From: Nostoc sp. NMS2
Lineage (GTDB): Bacteria > Cyanobacteriota > Cyanobacteriia > Cyanobacteriales > Nostocaceae
Assembly: GCF_017115105.1 (NCBI RefSeq)
Contig: NZ_JABXKH010000135.1
Location: 1 to 64,000, forward strand
Length of the DNA: 64,000 bases
Direction of reading: 5' to 3'
Translations under genes and position numbers: made by a program
The notes under the pieces: generated by a model
The model's database searches: none
Told to the model about the DNA's origin: nothing
The model's input: only the letters and a program-made list of their open reading frames with translations
In this document: positions 49,638 to 59,236 of the stretch, piece by piece
How positions within the stretch are numbered: position 1 is the stretch's first letter
How the letters are laid out: every line of letters starts with the position of its first letter

Positions 49638-52385
49638 TTAATTTGGTGGATCAAAACGATTCACAACCGCAGCCCACAGAATCATTGGCGAACCAACTGC
49701 CAAACATAATAACCACTGCTGCAAACTCAATGGTGCTGTCGAAAACACTTGGTTAATCAACGGTACATGGGCAAAGATAATCTGCAAGATAATCGCCCCC
49801 ACAATCCCCAAGCCAATGGCAGGAATATCAACATTTTCCTGAATCGTACCATCCATCTTCGCAATTAGATTTGGCACTAATTGACTAATACTCAATAAAT
49901 AAAATATCCGCCCTGCAATTAGAGAATTAATCGCCATTGTCCGGGCTAAGTCTATATTGCCAGTTGTTTGACGGATATATTCAAAAACCCCAAATATCAC
50001 AATCCAGTTAAATAGAGAAATTGCCAAAATTCTTTTGATCCGACTGCCAGAAAGTAAAGGTTCGTTGGGATGGCGTGGCGGTTGTTGCATCACATTTTGC
50101 GCCTTCGGTTCAAAGGCTAAGGGTACTGTCATGGTGATGGAATTCAACATATTTAACCAGAGAACTTGTAAAGATAAAATTGGTAAATCTCTAGCTAATA
50201 ATGTGCTAATCAAAATCGTCATCGATTCCCCGCCATTTACAGGAAGAATAAAACAAATTGCTTTGAGAAGGTTTTTGTAAACCGCCCTTCCTTCTTCCAC
50301 AGCAGCTTCAATGGAAGCAAAATTATCATCAGTAAGCAGCATATCTGATGCTTCTTTGGCAACCTCCGTACCAGCACCGCCCATTGCAATCCCAATATCT
50401 GCTTGTTTCAATGCTGGTGCATCGTTGACACCATCTCCCGTCATGGCGACAACTTCGCCTTTTAATTGCAAAGCTTCAACTAAACGCAGTTTTTGTTCGG
50501 GGGCTACGCGGGCAAATACTACACCCTCCTGGGCAACTTGGGCGAGTTCGATTTGATCCATTTTTGCTAGTTCTGTACCTGTGAAAGCCAAAACTGAGCC
50601 ATTATTATTGATTCCCATCCGACGAGCGATCGCTTGGGCTGTTACTCCATGATCTCCGGTAATCATTTTTACCTGAATCCCTGCCGATTGACACGCTTGC
50701 ACTGCCTTAATTGCACTCTCACGCGGCGGATCGATCATCCCTTGCAACCCTAAGAAAATCAACCCAGTGGCAATATCTGGATGATCTACCGTATTTTGCT
50801 CATTAGTTACAGGCTTTTTCGCCAAAGCTAAGACCCGCAAGCCCTGCCGTGCCATAATATTTACTTCCCGTTCGATGGTTGTTTGTCGTAAAGTTTCGAC
50901 ACAATCTAACGGGCGGGGTTGTCCATCACTATTTAGCATCAGGGTGCAGCGTTGAAGAATTGCTTCCACTGAACCTTTGACATAAATAGTTTTACCCTTG
51001 GGTGTGGCGTGTAAAGTCGCCATGTACTGAAAATCTGACTCAAAAGGAATTCCATCCAGCTTGGGCATTTGCTTTGCTAAAGTAGGTTGTTGAAAACCTG
51101 CTTTGTTAGCCGATGCAATTAATGCGCCTTCGGTAGGATCTCCCATCACCACCCACCGAGCATTTTTCTTTTCTAAGCGAGAGTCATTGCACAATAATCC
51201 GGCAATTAGGCATTCTTGCAAACCTTTGGCACTATTCAAATCAATTGGTTTTTCATCTGTGAAGATTTCCCCAACTGGTGCGTAACCTACACCACTAACT
51301 GTATATTGATGTCCCCCAGCATAGATTGCTTGCACCGTCATTTGGTTTTCTGTCAAAGTCCCAGTTTTATCAGAACAAATAACGGTAGCGCTACCCAAGG
51401 TTTCTACGGCTGCTAATTTGCGAATAATCGCATTCCGCCGCGCCATTCGAGAAACTCCGATCGCTAATGTGACTGTAACTACTGCTGGTAAGCCTTCTGG
51501 TATCGCACTCACTGTTAAAGCCACCGCAGCTTCTAGGGCTTCTTGAAAACCTCGAAAGCTCAATCCCACCGCAAAGCAGAGTGTTGCTAACCCTAACACC
51601 ATATATAGCCAATTTTGGCTAAATTTATCGAATTTTCGAGTTAAAGGCGTGGAAATGTCAGTATGTTGTTCCATTAACTGGGAAATGTGCCCTGTTTCGG
51701 TGGCGTTTCCTGTTGCAACTACAATTCCTGTGCCTTGCCCAAAGGTGACAAAGCCACCCGCGTAAGCCATATTTTTGCGTTCTGCTAAAGCCGCATCTGA
51801 CTTTAAAATTTGAGTATTTTTTTCTACGGCTACAGATTCGCCAGTTAGCGCAGATTCATCAATTTGTAAATTTCGTACTTGAATTAACCGTAAATCTGCG
51901 GGCACTTTATCGCCAGAAGTCAGCAATACAATATCTCCTGGCACTAACTCGCGTGATGGGATGCGTAATTTTTCACCATCACGGATGACGATCGCTTCTG
52001 TGGTGATTGCTTTGGCTAAAGCTGCGATCGCACTTTCCGCTTTCGACTCTTGAATAAACCCGATTATGGCGTTGGTAGTGGTAACACCCCAAATCACCCC
52101 AGCATTCACCAAACTACCAGTTAATGCTTTGACTAAACCCGCACACAACAAAATAATCAGCAATGGCTGGTTAAATTGCAGCAGAAATTTCCACCACCAG
52201 GGTTTGCTTTTTTTGGCAGTAAGTTCATTTGCACCCAAATCAGTTAACAGACGTTTTGCTGTATCGCTACTCAAACCTGCTTGGGCATCAGTTTTCAACC
52301 GAGCGATCGCTTCCAAGGTATCCAAAGAATGCCAGACAATGGGCTGCTGAACTTCTGGCGCAATGGTAGATACTGCCTTAGCCAT
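49638..52385 (-). CDS. P2-type cation-transporting ATPase (Ca2+-ATPase-like)
   Basis: A protein of 915 residues. The N-terminal cation ATPase domain (LARLKTDAQAGLSSDTAKRL-like) is followed by membrane helices and the actuator TGESVAVEKN. Helix 4 has SAIPEGLPAVVTVTLAIGVS, typical of Ca2+ or Na+ P2 pumps. Phosphorylation Asp is in VICSDKTGTLTENQ, the nucleotide domain has KGSVEAILQRC, the hinge is MTGDGVNDAPALKQADIGIA, and six C-terminal helices follow. It pumps cations out of the cytoplasm. Three regularly spaced GTGCTA half-sites lie just upstream of the start (52406-52442). Confidence 0.93.
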   Translation of the reverse strand: MAKAVSTIAPEVQQPIVWHSLDTLEAIARLKTDAQAGLSSDTAKRLLTDLGANELTAKKSKPWWWKFLLQFNQPLLIILLCAGLVKALTGSLVNAGVIWGVTTTNAIIGFIQESKAESAIAALAKAITTEAIVIRDGEKLRIPSRELVPGDIVLLTSGDKVPADLRLIQVRNLQIDESALTGESVAVEKNTQILKSDAALAERKNMAYAGGFVTFGQGTGIVVATGNATETGHISQLMEQHTDISTPLTRKFDKFSQNWLYMVLGLATLCFAVGLSFRGFQEALEAAVALTVSAIPEGLPAVVTVTLAIGVSRMARRNAIIRKLAAVETLGSATVICSDKTGTLTENQMTVQAIYAGGHQYTVSGVGYAPVGEIFTDEKPIDLNSAKGLQECLIAGLLCNDSRLEKKNARWVVMGDPTEGALIASANKAGFQQPTLAKQMPKLDGIPFESDFQYMATLHATPKGKTIYVKGSVEAILQRCTLMLNSDGQPRPLDCVETLRQTTIEREVNIMARQGLRVLALAKKPVTNEQNTVDHPDIATGLIFLGLQGMIDPPRESAIKAVQACQSAGIQVKMITGDHGVTAQAIARRMGINNNGSVLAFTGTELAKMDQIELAQVAQEGVVFARVAPEQKLRLVEALQLKGEVVAMTGDGVNDAPALKQADIGIAMGGAGTEVAKEASDMLLTDDNFASIEAAVEEGRAVYKNLLKAICFILPVNGGESMTILISTLLARDLPILSLQVLWLNMLNSITMTVPLAFEPKAQNVMQQPPRHPNEPLLSGSRIKRILAISLFNWIVIFGVFEYIRQTTGNIDLARTMAINSLIAGRIFYLLSISQLVPNLIAKMDGTIQENVDIPAIGLGIVGAIILQIIFAHVPLINQVFSTAPLSLQQWLLCLAVGSPMILWAAVVNRFDPPN

Positions 52386-52405
52386 ATTTAATCTCTTTTT
52401 TTAAA

Positions 52406-52442
52406 GTGCTATATATTATTTAGCACGATTAACTAGTGCTAA
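52406..52442. promoter_or_regulatory. Alternating GTGCTA half-sites before the cation ATPase
   Basis: GTGCTA at 52406, its inverse TAGCAC at 52421 and GTGCTA at 52436 lie at exact 15-base steps. The last two form the dyad TTAGCAC-N9-GTGCTAA. They begin 21 bases upstream of the P-type ATPase ATG, a place suited to a repressor operator. The regulator is unknown. Confidence 0.45.
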
Positions 52443-52507
52443 TACAGATATAACACTAATATTTTCTGATAGTAATCATAATTACTTTTAATTTAGAGAC
52501 TCCAAAA

Positions 52508-52650
52508 ATTACGAATTACGTTGGCGCCACGCAGAGCGAATCCGCGTACTCTTACTCTTAAGCAAGCTACGCTTTTAGCGTCTCGTAGAGAGCGTCATTA
52601 CGAATTACGAACTTGTACTGAGCGAAGTCGAAGTATTACGAATTAGTTAA
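52508..52650. repeat. Composite of small dispersed repeats
   Basis: AATTACGAATTACG-type heptamers frame blocks GGCGCCACGCAGAGCG, AAGCTACGCTTTTAGCGTC and CTTGTACTGAGCGAAGTCG followed by AAGTATTACGAATTA. The last block recurs at 62502-62575 with another repeat inserted into it. Confidence 0.75.
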
Positions 52651-52704
52651 ATAAAGTGAGTATGCTTTCCCTTACAGTTGGGAATAAAACCAAAGGCAAA
52701 AAAC

Positions 52705-53787
52705 GTGAATTTGAATTTGTCTACTCCTTTGCAATTAATTGGGCGATCGCAAGAATTTCAGCGCCTTGTAGAAGTCTTAGCGCAGGATGGTGACTTGCTG
52801 ATCACTGGAGTAGCAGGTAGTGGGCGACGTACCTTAGTGCGGAAAGCAGCGCAAGAAGTTGGTGCGATCGCACTGGAGATAGACTGCATCCGCGCGATCG
52901 ATGGAGAGCGATTTGTGCAACTGCTAGCAGAGGCTATTAGCCAAAACTGGGAACCAGCAGCAATTCAAGATTGGATTGCCAAGAATGCTAGTGAATTTTT
53001 CGTCTTTCATCCAGACGGTAAACTCAAACTATTGCGTTCCTTAAATCAGAAGTTGCTATGGCAAGCATTTGAAATTTTGCTCAACTTGCCCCAAATCATG
53101 GCTGTTAGCCTAAATAAACGAGTAGTGCTGATTTTGCAAAGTTTTCCTCACATTCGCTCTTGGGATCGCAATGGTTTGTGGGAATCTACATTTAGGCGAG
53201 AAATTAAAGCGCAAACTGATGTCAGTTACGTTTTGATTGCAACGATCGCCGAAACCAGCCATCATGCAGATGAAACTAACTACCCATTGGAAACTATGCA
53301 GTTGGCTCCCTTAGCTAGAGACGTTTTGGCAGTCTGGGCGAGGGAGATGTTGTATCCAGAAGGATTAAAATTTGATTCTCGCTCACAAGCACTGCAACTA
53401 TTTTTAGATGCTGCGCAAGGAAATATGGGCGATGCGATGGCACTAATTCGCCGCTTGGTGACTTTACATCTTCCTGATGGGTTAATTACTGAGCAAGAGG
53501 TACAACGGGCAATTGAAGGATTGCTCAAAGATTTGTCTATCATTTTTGAGTCCTTGCTCATGTTACTCCCAGCAAATCAAGTACACTTACTGGAATGTTT
53601 AGCTTTAGACCCTACAGAAAAGCCGCAAAGCAAAGATTATATTCAAAAACATGGACTTTCAAGGGGTGGAAGCCTTCAAGGTGCGCTAACTGGATTACAG
53701 CACAAAGGTTTGATTTATAATGCCGAGCAAGGTTATCAACTTGCATTGCCTTTGCTAGCGTTGTGGTTACGGCAACGCTTGAGTTAA
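52705..53787 (+). CDS. AAA/NTPase-like protein with degenerate P-loop
   Basis: About 360 residues from a GTG with AAAGG upstream (a TTG at 52678 would add nine). The N-terminus IGRSQEFQRLVEVLAQDGDL leads into LLITGVAGSGRRTLVRKAA, where Arg stands at the Walker A Lys. The strand VVLILQSFPHIRSWDR lacks the usual acidic pair. The C-terminal part (about 280-360; QSKDYIQKHGLSRGGSLQGA, LTGLQHKGLIY) is a winged-helix domain. It resembles archaeal-type ATPase/STAND relatives; ATP hydrolysis is doubtful. No functional partner is evident. Confidence 0.78.
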   Translation: MNLNLSTPLQLIGRSQEFQRLVEVLAQDGDLLITGVAGSGRRTLVRKAAQEVGAIALEIDCIRAIDGERFVQLLAEAISQNWEPAAIQDWIAKNASEFFVFHPDGKLKLLRSLNQKLLWQAFEILLNLPQIMAVSLNKRVVLILQSFPHIRSWDRNGLWESTFRREIKAQTDVSYVLIATIAETSHHADETNYPLETMQLAPLARDVLAVWAREMLYPEGLKFDSRSQALQLFLDAAQGNMGDAMALIRRLVTLHLPDGLITEQEVQRAIEGLLKDLSIIFESLLMLLPANQVHLLECLALDPTEKPQSKDYIQKHGLSRGGSLQGALTGLQHKGLIYNAEQGYQLALPLLALWLRQRLS

Positions 53788-54211
53788 GGGAGGTTGGGGG
53801 TAGGGGACAGGGGGTAGGGGGCACGAAGCAGAGGGCAGGAGGAACTTCCTGATATGGGGATTCGACTTTAGACTTCTGTGACATACTCCCACACTGACTG
53901 CAAGCAGTACAGTGTGGGCTTCTCACCCAATCCAGCTATTGCTTCGGAGGCGCTAAAAAGTCGGCAATCTCAGCCTTTCAATTACTTGGAATATAGGTAT
54001 TTACTAGGGACGCACAGATGTACAGCCCCTATTGGAGTATTTGTATTAATTGCTTCATAAAGATTTCTATAAATATGGAACAATAGCATACTTCTCTATT
54101 TACGTCTTATATCTAAAGATAGAAGATTAAGGTTAAAATTTGGGAAACCTAAGAGGGGTTCATTCCCAAGAGATTTCCTGCCTACTTATTGCAGAAAGCA
54201 ACTGAGGTCTG
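53788..54211. other. Intergenic region with low-complexity DNA and IS remnant
   Basis: The region has a GGGGGTAGGGGACAGGGGG-type tract right after the previous gene and a hairpin-containing fragment (53868-53969) resembling the end of a tnpB gene. Then comes A/T-rich sequence with the TPR gene promoter. An open frame of 60 codons on the plus strand in the fragment is not considered real. Confidence 0.55.
53868..53969 (-). pseudogene. Possible C-terminal remnant of IS605-type TnpB
   Basis: The minus-strand reading gives SASEAIAGLGEKPTLYC and LQSVWEYVTEV then stop; upstream the frame closes almost at once. The included hairpin CCCACACTG ... CAGTGTGGG is of the kind found at the ends of IS200/IS605 elements. 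I recall tails like this on cyanobacterial OrfB proteins, but no zinc-finger or catalytic motif is present to prove it. Confidence 0.4.
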
Positions 54212-55234
54212 ATGACGCAACCTTTAAATCAAGTCAAAGAGTGGGAACAACGTCGTGATGAAGCAAACCGCTACTACCAGCGCGGTAAATTTCAAGAATC
54301 TCTCGATCTTGCAACCAAAAATTTACACTTGGCTAGAGCAATTCGAGATCGAGCCAGAGAAGGTTATACATTAAACGATCTCGGTTTAGCTCACCTCAGT
54401 TGCTGGCAACCTCAAAGAGCATTAGAGCGCTTTCATCAGGCGCTTTCGGTTGCGATTGAAATTGGCAACGCGCCAGCCGAAGCAACTGCACTTAGCAATC
54501 TGGGTTCTACCTACAGCCGTATTGGACGCTTTTCGCAAGCGTTAGAATATTTTGATAAAGCACTGCCAATATGCAGGCGATCGCAAGATACTCAAAGTGA
54601 AGTTTCTACTCTCAATGATGTAGCGCTTATTTATACCCGCTTAGGAGAACCAAAACGGGCGCTGCTGCTACAACACCAAATTTTGAGGATGCGGCGATTG
54701 TTAGGTGACTTTTCTGGTGAGGCAACAACCCTCAATGGCATTGGGTTTGCTTACAATGTTTTAGGCAAGTTTGAGCAAGCGCTAGAATTTTTTGAAGCAG
54801 CACTTCCAATTCAACGAGCCGTCAAGAATGTGGTTGGTGAAGCAACCACTTTGAACAATATTGCCTCAATCTATAGTGATTTAGGAAAACCGAAACAAGC
54901 GCTATTACTCTACCATCAAGTTCTTTTGACACGTCGGGCAATTAGCGATCGCGCAGGCGTTGCTACAACCCTTCACAACATTGGTTTTACCTACAGCACC
55001 CTGGCACAGCATCGCCAAGCAATGAAGTTTTACAAGCAAGCCATTGTAATTTGTCAACAACTGGGCGATAGTCTGGGGGAAATTTCAACTTTGCTGAATA
55101 TGGGAACCCTTTACGCCACAACGAAACGAAAAAAAATGGCGCGATCGTGCTACCAAAACGCTCAAGACTTAGCAGAGCAAATCGAACACCAGCCACTCCT
55201 AGAAAAAGTACAGCAGTTTATAGATTCTCTATAG
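54212..55234 (+). CDS. Tetratricopeptide-repeat protein
   Basis: A soluble protein of 340 residues with about seven TPR units of the 40-residue TPR_12 type (GNAPAEATALSNLGSTYSRI, GRFSQALEYFDKALPICR, GVATTLHNIGFTYSTL). There is no signal peptide or catalytic domain. Such Rapsyn/LGN-like arrays mediate protein contacts. GAGG precedes the ATG. It stands alone. Confidence 0.9.
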   Translation: MTQPLNQVKEWEQRRDEANRYYQRGKFQESLDLATKNLHLARAIRDRAREGYTLNDLGLAHLSCWQPQRALERFHQALSVAIEIGNAPAEATALSNLGSTYSRIGRFSQALEYFDKALPICRRSQDTQSEVSTLNDVALIYTRLGEPKRALLLQHQILRMRRLLGDFSGEATTLNGIGFAYNVLGKFEQALEFFEAALPIQRAVKNVVGEATTLNNIASIYSDLGKPKQALLLYHQVLLTRRAISDRAGVATTLHNIGFTYSTLAQHRQAMKFYKQAIVICQQLGDSLGEISTLLNMGTLYATTKRKKMARSCYQNAQDLAEQIEHQPLLEKVQQFIDSL

Positions 55235-55244
55235 CTTGATAGCC

Positions 55245-55440
55245 CTACGGTGTATACACAAGTCTTTGAGAGTTGCCCCACAAGCTTTTGATCCCCCCAA
55301 CCCCCCGATAAATTGGGGGGCAAAAAGGCTCTTAAAGTCCCCCAATTTATCGGGGAGCCACTGCGGTCTTGGGGAGCCAGTGCGGTCTTGGGGAGATCCC
55401 AAGACCGCACTGACGTGTAGGGTAAAATGACTGTGGAATG
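55245..55440. repeat. Dispersed repeat, copy with CGATAAATTGGGGG units
   Basis: The region includes CGGTGTATACACAAGTCTTT, CCCCCCAACCCCCCGATAAA, TCCCCCAATTTATCGGGGAG and two tandem copies of CCAGTGCGGTCTTGGGGAG (the first CCACTGCGGTC). The same blocks occur at 60225-60475. Confidence 0.85.
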
Positions 55441-56100
55441 AGCTTTCTGACTTAAGTTGACACCAATGGCTTTTCGGCCCACTCCATAAGATAGATAATT
55501 TATTTCTTAGAAGTCCCTTACAAAGCAAATATTTAGGAAACATAGCTGAATATTTCTATAGTGAAGTTGGAAAAACTAGATAATGCTGTGACAACCAGCA
55601 TGTATCCTGCAATATAAAAGTGATTGATAAAAAGTTGATAACCCCCTCTAAAGGAGGACAAATTGTTTAAAATCAAGAGCTTATGATTGTTGTCAAATAT
55701 TGCATTGATAAATGCTTAAAAAACAGACTCAGGGAATTCAGCAGGATTTTTGCTGGCAGTATAAATATGATAAAAGCAGCATCAGCATATCAAGCGTGAG
55801 CCAAAGCTAACAAGACAAATTTCTTCTGTGGCATTCCCAGAGAATCATATAGTATGTTATTGTCTAAACCGTTGATTTAAATACCATATCTTAGAAGTTA
55901 GCGGCTTGTTTAAAGATAAAAAAGGCACAAAGCTAATAATATCAGTCTCATTCAATGGAATCGGAGGTGAGCAAATATGAGCATGACAATATTATCTGAA
56001 AAAATTATTACATGACTTTTTTTTAGTCAGTATGTATTATCCCGGACAACAGCGATGTTGTTAGTCAAAAGAAATATTGGTTGAAGTAAAATGAACTACA
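55441..56100. other. Long A/T-rich leader region before the peptidoglycan-binding gene
   Basis: These 660 bases hold no ordinary gene. A very strong ribosome site (GGAGGTGA) heads a 12-codon ORF (55977-56015), which is followed by a run of eight or nine T. No tRNA or other RNA was recognised. It may be a transcribed leader. Confidence 0.45.
55977..56015 (+). CDS. Twelve-codon ORF with strong ribosome site
   Basis: MSMTILSEKIIT then stop. GGAGGTGA ends six bases before the ATG, the strongest Shine-Dalgarno sequence noticed in the window. A T-rich run follows at once. It could be a leader peptide for the gene at 56101 or the remains of a truncated gene; no other evidence of translation. Confidence 0.35.
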   Translation: MSMTILSEKIIT

Positions 56101-56655
56101 ATGACTGAAATTGGCCTGATGATGACGGGCATATTAACAATAAGACAAGCATTTGGAACCAATTTGCCACAGCAGCAATTAGTTCAGATGGAAAATGATC
56201 TAAAGCAGTCAAAACAGAGTGAGTCGGAGATAACTGCTCAAGTCACACCACCTGAATTTATGCATACAGATGAAATTTCTCTGGCTTCTCCCTCAGCGAT
56301 CGCACTAGAGAAAAAACACATACTTCAGAAAATCAGCAAAAATAATCAGTTCCTAGCTTCATCTAACTTAGGTAAGTCTAAAAAGCATTCTCAGTCTGTA
56401 GTCCAAGTCCGCATAAAGGCTAAAGGACGTTTCCAGAAGTTTAGTAGCCAACCTATGCCGACTCTTTATTTCGGTAGCTCTGGTCTTGCTGTCAGAGTCT
56501 TACAACGGCTGTTAGTGGCTAACGGTTATGCCGTGAGGGTGGATGGGATTTATGGCGCACTGACAGAGACTGCTGTCAAAGCCTTTCAAAACCAGCAGAA
56601 TTTAGGAACCGATGGAGTAGTTGGTCAACGAACTTGGCGAGCGTTGACAACTTAG
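56101..56655 (+). CDS. Peptidoglycan-binding domain protein
   Basis: A protein of 184 residues. The C-terminal PG_binding_1 domain (about 118-182) reads LYFGSSGLAVRVLQRLLVAN, GYAVRVDGIYGALTETAVKA and TDGVVGQRTWRAL. The N-terminal half is a low-complexity Ser/Gln/Lys linker without a clear signal peptide (MTEIGLMMTGILTIRQAFGT is only mildly hydrophobic). No catalytic domain is attached. The ATG lies inside a preceding five-codon ORF (56091-56108) in another frame, so starting efficiency is uncertain. Confidence 0.8.
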   Translation: MTEIGLMMTGILTIRQAFGTNLPQQQLVQMENDLKQSKQSESEITAQVTPPEFMHTDEISLASPSAIALEKKHILQKISKNNQFLASSNLGKSKKHSQSVVQVRIKAKGRFQKFSSQPMPTLYFGSSGLAVRVLQRLLVANGYAVRVDGIYGALTETAVKAFQNQQNLGTDGVVGQRTWRALTT

Positions 56656-56693
56656 TCATTTGTCCTTGTCCATGACAAATGACAAATGACAAA

Positions 56694-59114
56694 TTACCGA
56701 TACTTGTGCTGCTCTAATAGCTGTTGCGCTCTTGGCTTATAAATTAAATAGAACAAAGCCTCAATATAACGCAATAAATCTTCCCGATTCTCCTTAGAGG
56801 TAAAGTTCCAGAAGCCATAAATTCGTGCTAACGATAACAGTTTAGTAGTGTGAATTTTCCAAGTATAAGTGCTATAAACTCGGTCAATTGCTCGCTGCGA
56901 AATTTCATTCCAGTAGTTCGGATTCTGTTCGCATTTAGTGATGAAGTCTACAATTTTGGTGGCTGTTTCTTCTAAATTAGTTGGGTTAATGTAAAAGCCA
57001 TTAACCTTATCTTGAATAATTTCTAGTGGTCCACCAAACTGTGTGGCAAAAGTCGGTAATCCTGAAACCATCGCCTCCAAAATGGTCAAACCAAAAGCTT
57101 CAAATAAAGCTGGTTGTACAAAAATTCCTTGACTATCGGCAATGACTCGGTAAATTTCACCAGAATCATTTTTAGTCAGGCGCACACCTAGCCAACGAAT
57201 CTTTCCGTGGAGATTGTACTGGTCAATTATCTGGTAGAGTTTGATAATTTCGTCACGTTCTTCGTTGTCGCCTGATTCTTCTACACGTAACTTACCCGCC
57301 ACCAAAATTAAGTTGCAATGCTCCTGTAATTCTTTACTTTTACCATAACATTCAGCTAAACCTGTAAGATTTTTAATGTGATCGAGACGCGCCATTGAGA
57401 AGAGAGGACGCTTGTTAGGATTGTCAAGTTTGCCAAATATTTGCGCTGGGTCTTCCAGAGTAAACAGCATTTCTGCAAGGCGTTGGCGATCGCTCTCTAC
57501 TCTATCTTTAGTCTGGGTGTAGGGGAAATAATTATTCTCGTTTACTCCAGGCGGTACTACATTAAACTTCGGACTAAATAATTCAATCCCATTGGTTACA
57601 TGATACAACTCCGGCATGGTGAAGCACTTGTAAGACTCGTACTGTCCTACACTATCCGGTGTTCCCACAATTTCTTGGTAGGTGCTGCTGATCACAAAAT
57701 TGGCAGCATTCATCGCAATCAAGTCAGCTGTGAATTGCAAGGAAAAATGATATTTATCCTCCAATTCTTGCCAGTAGAGGTTACTGAACAAGTATTTAGA
57801 TTTTTCTAAAGCATGAGCAACATTGCATTGGGTAACTTTCAAACGCCGCGCCAGTAAGAATGCTATTAAATTCCCATCAGTATAATTGCCAACTATTAAG
57901 TCAGGCGTGCCGTGAAATTCTGCCCGTAGTTCTCTTTCTGAGTCAATGGCGAAAGTTTCTAGATAAGGCCAAAACTCAAACCGAGAAATCCAGTTTTGAG
58001 TCATGTTGGGATTAAATTCCCGTAAAGGGACTCGCAAAATCCAAGCATTTTCAGTACCATAAACTTTTTCCAGTCGTTGATTACACAGAGTGCCATCACT
58101 ATTGGGAATCAAGCGGGTGAGAATAATTACCTTTGGCTCGACATTCAATCCCTCTAAACCTGCTAGCAAAACATCTTCTTGTAGCTGCTTCTCTAGGCTC
58201 TTTGCCTGGTCAAGGACATAAACTACCTGACCGCCAGTATCGGGACGACCCAATACTCCCTCTTGCCCAAACCAGCCGTGAGCCGACACCAAGACGATTC
58301 TAAAAATCATCGGGACACGAGAAATGAAGGCTTCTAGGGTTTGGGGATCGGCAGAATCAATTAATTCATCGAGAATATTTAGAGTTTCTCGCACACGCGC
58401 TGCGGTGTTACCCCAACCCGGCTCAAAACCCATTGTTTGCAATTGAAACCGGAATTGTTCGTAGGGTTCATCATCGGGGCGATTATTAACAAAACCGATA
58501 GCTTTTTTAACTTGCTCGGAAAGTTGCTGCTGTGATTGAATGCGATCGTTTACTAGCAGTTGCACACCGTTGTAGTGGTGCAGTCGCAAGAAATTTAATA
58601 GGCTGTCCAGCAATTGCTTGGAGTCTTGAAATATTTTGCTGGATAGATAGCGGTTGAGAAATTGTACCCCCTTACCAATATTTTTGGGGTCGCGGATGAT
58701 TGGGGTGTAGTCGTAAAATGGGCCGAAATCCAATTCTAGCAGGTCGCCCTCGTTGGGATGAAATTTGTTCACCAAGCGATCGCGCAAATCCAGCAAATCC
58801 TGTACCGTCATCGGCTCAATGCTCAAGTCTGATGTCAACCAATAAACTTCTTGGCTAGCAATCTTAGAACGGATGATCAAACAGAAGTTGGAATCTTCCT
58901 GAATAATTTCCTGAGTATAGTAAATCAGTTTGCCTAACTCAGAGGTGGTGTAATAAGCCTCTGGTTTCTGGGACTTTGAGCAATACTCACTATATACATT
59001 GAGTATGTCGTTTCGCAGCAAGTACTTTTTTTCTTGTTGGCGTAATTCACTAAGAAAGGAACGCAAATCACTTCTTTCTTCACTATCTAAGACTGCTTGA
59101 AGCAATTCAGACAT
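56694..59114 (-). CDS. susA: Sucrose synthase
   Basis: A protein of 806 residues from the ATG giving MSELLQAVLDSEERSDLRSF; that is the usual length in Nostocales. An in-frame ATG at 59144 would add ten residues. It cleaves sucrose with UDP or ADP to fructose and nucleotide-glucose, reversibly. The sucrose-synthase N-terminal domain (to about 265) is followed by the GT-B synthase part (VLVSAHGWFGQEGVLGRPDT, GGQVVYVLDQAKSLE). The GT4 donor site is LFEAFGLTILEAMVSGLPTF with ATQFGGPLEII. In diazotrophic filaments sucrose is the carbon carrier to heterocysts, and SusA breaks it down. A perfect 11-bp dyad sits 95 bases upstream. Confidence 0.95.
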   Translation of the reverse strand: MSELLQAVLDSEERSDLRSFLSELRQQEKKYLLRNDILNVYSEYCSKSQKPEAYYTTSELGKLIYYTQEIIQEDSNFCLIIRSKIASQEVYWLTSDLSIEPMTVQDLLDLRDRLVNKFHPNEGDLLELDFGPFYDYTPIIRDPKNIGKGVQFLNRYLSSKIFQDSKQLLDSLLNFLRLHHYNGVQLLVNDRIQSQQQLSEQVKKAIGFVNNRPDDEPYEQFRFQLQTMGFEPGWGNTAARVRETLNILDELIDSADPQTLEAFISRVPMIFRIVLVSAHGWFGQEGVLGRPDTGGQVVYVLDQAKSLEKQLQEDVLLAGLEGLNVEPKVIILTRLIPNSDGTLCNQRLEKVYGTENAWILRVPLREFNPNMTQNWISRFEFWPYLETFAIDSERELRAEFHGTPDLIVGNYTDGNLIAFLLARRLKVTQCNVAHALEKSKYLFSNLYWQELEDKYHFSLQFTADLIAMNAANFVISSTYQEIVGTPDSVGQYESYKCFTMPELYHVTNGIELFSPKFNVVPPGVNENNYFPYTQTKDRVESDRQRLAEMLFTLEDPAQIFGKLDNPNKRPLFSMARLDHIKNLTGLAECYGKSKELQEHCNLILVAGKLRVEESGDNEERDEIIKLYQIIDQYNLHGKIRWLGVRLTKNDSGEIYRVIADSQGIFVQPALFEAFGLTILEAMVSGLPTFATQFGGPLEIIQDKVNGFYINPTNLEETATKIVDFITKCEQNPNYWNEISQRAIDRVYSTYTWKIHTTKLLSLARIYGFWNFTSKENREDLLRYIEALFYLIYKPRAQQLLEQHKYR

Positions 59115-59209
59115 GGCGACTCCATTAGATGACGATGTTTGCATTGTTGAGTTTCAAGGCGAGACAAATAAGTTTCACCTTTTGTTAGACCAGATACAAG
59201 CATGAAATA

Positions 59210-59236
59210 ACACAGATAAATTGGATTTATCTGTGT
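59210..59236. promoter_or_regulatory. Perfect dyad upstream of susA
   Basis: ACACAGATAAA and TTTATCTGTGT are exact inverses separated by TTGGA. Its centre lies about 110 bases before the susA ATG. It could be an operator or a hairpin in the leader; NtcA-type GTA-N8-TAC is not present in it. Confidence 0.5.

Noticed and set aside
54987-55543. Minus-strand frames of 69-106 codons around the end of the TPR gene
   Set aside because: They are antisense shadows and repeat translations with no family features.
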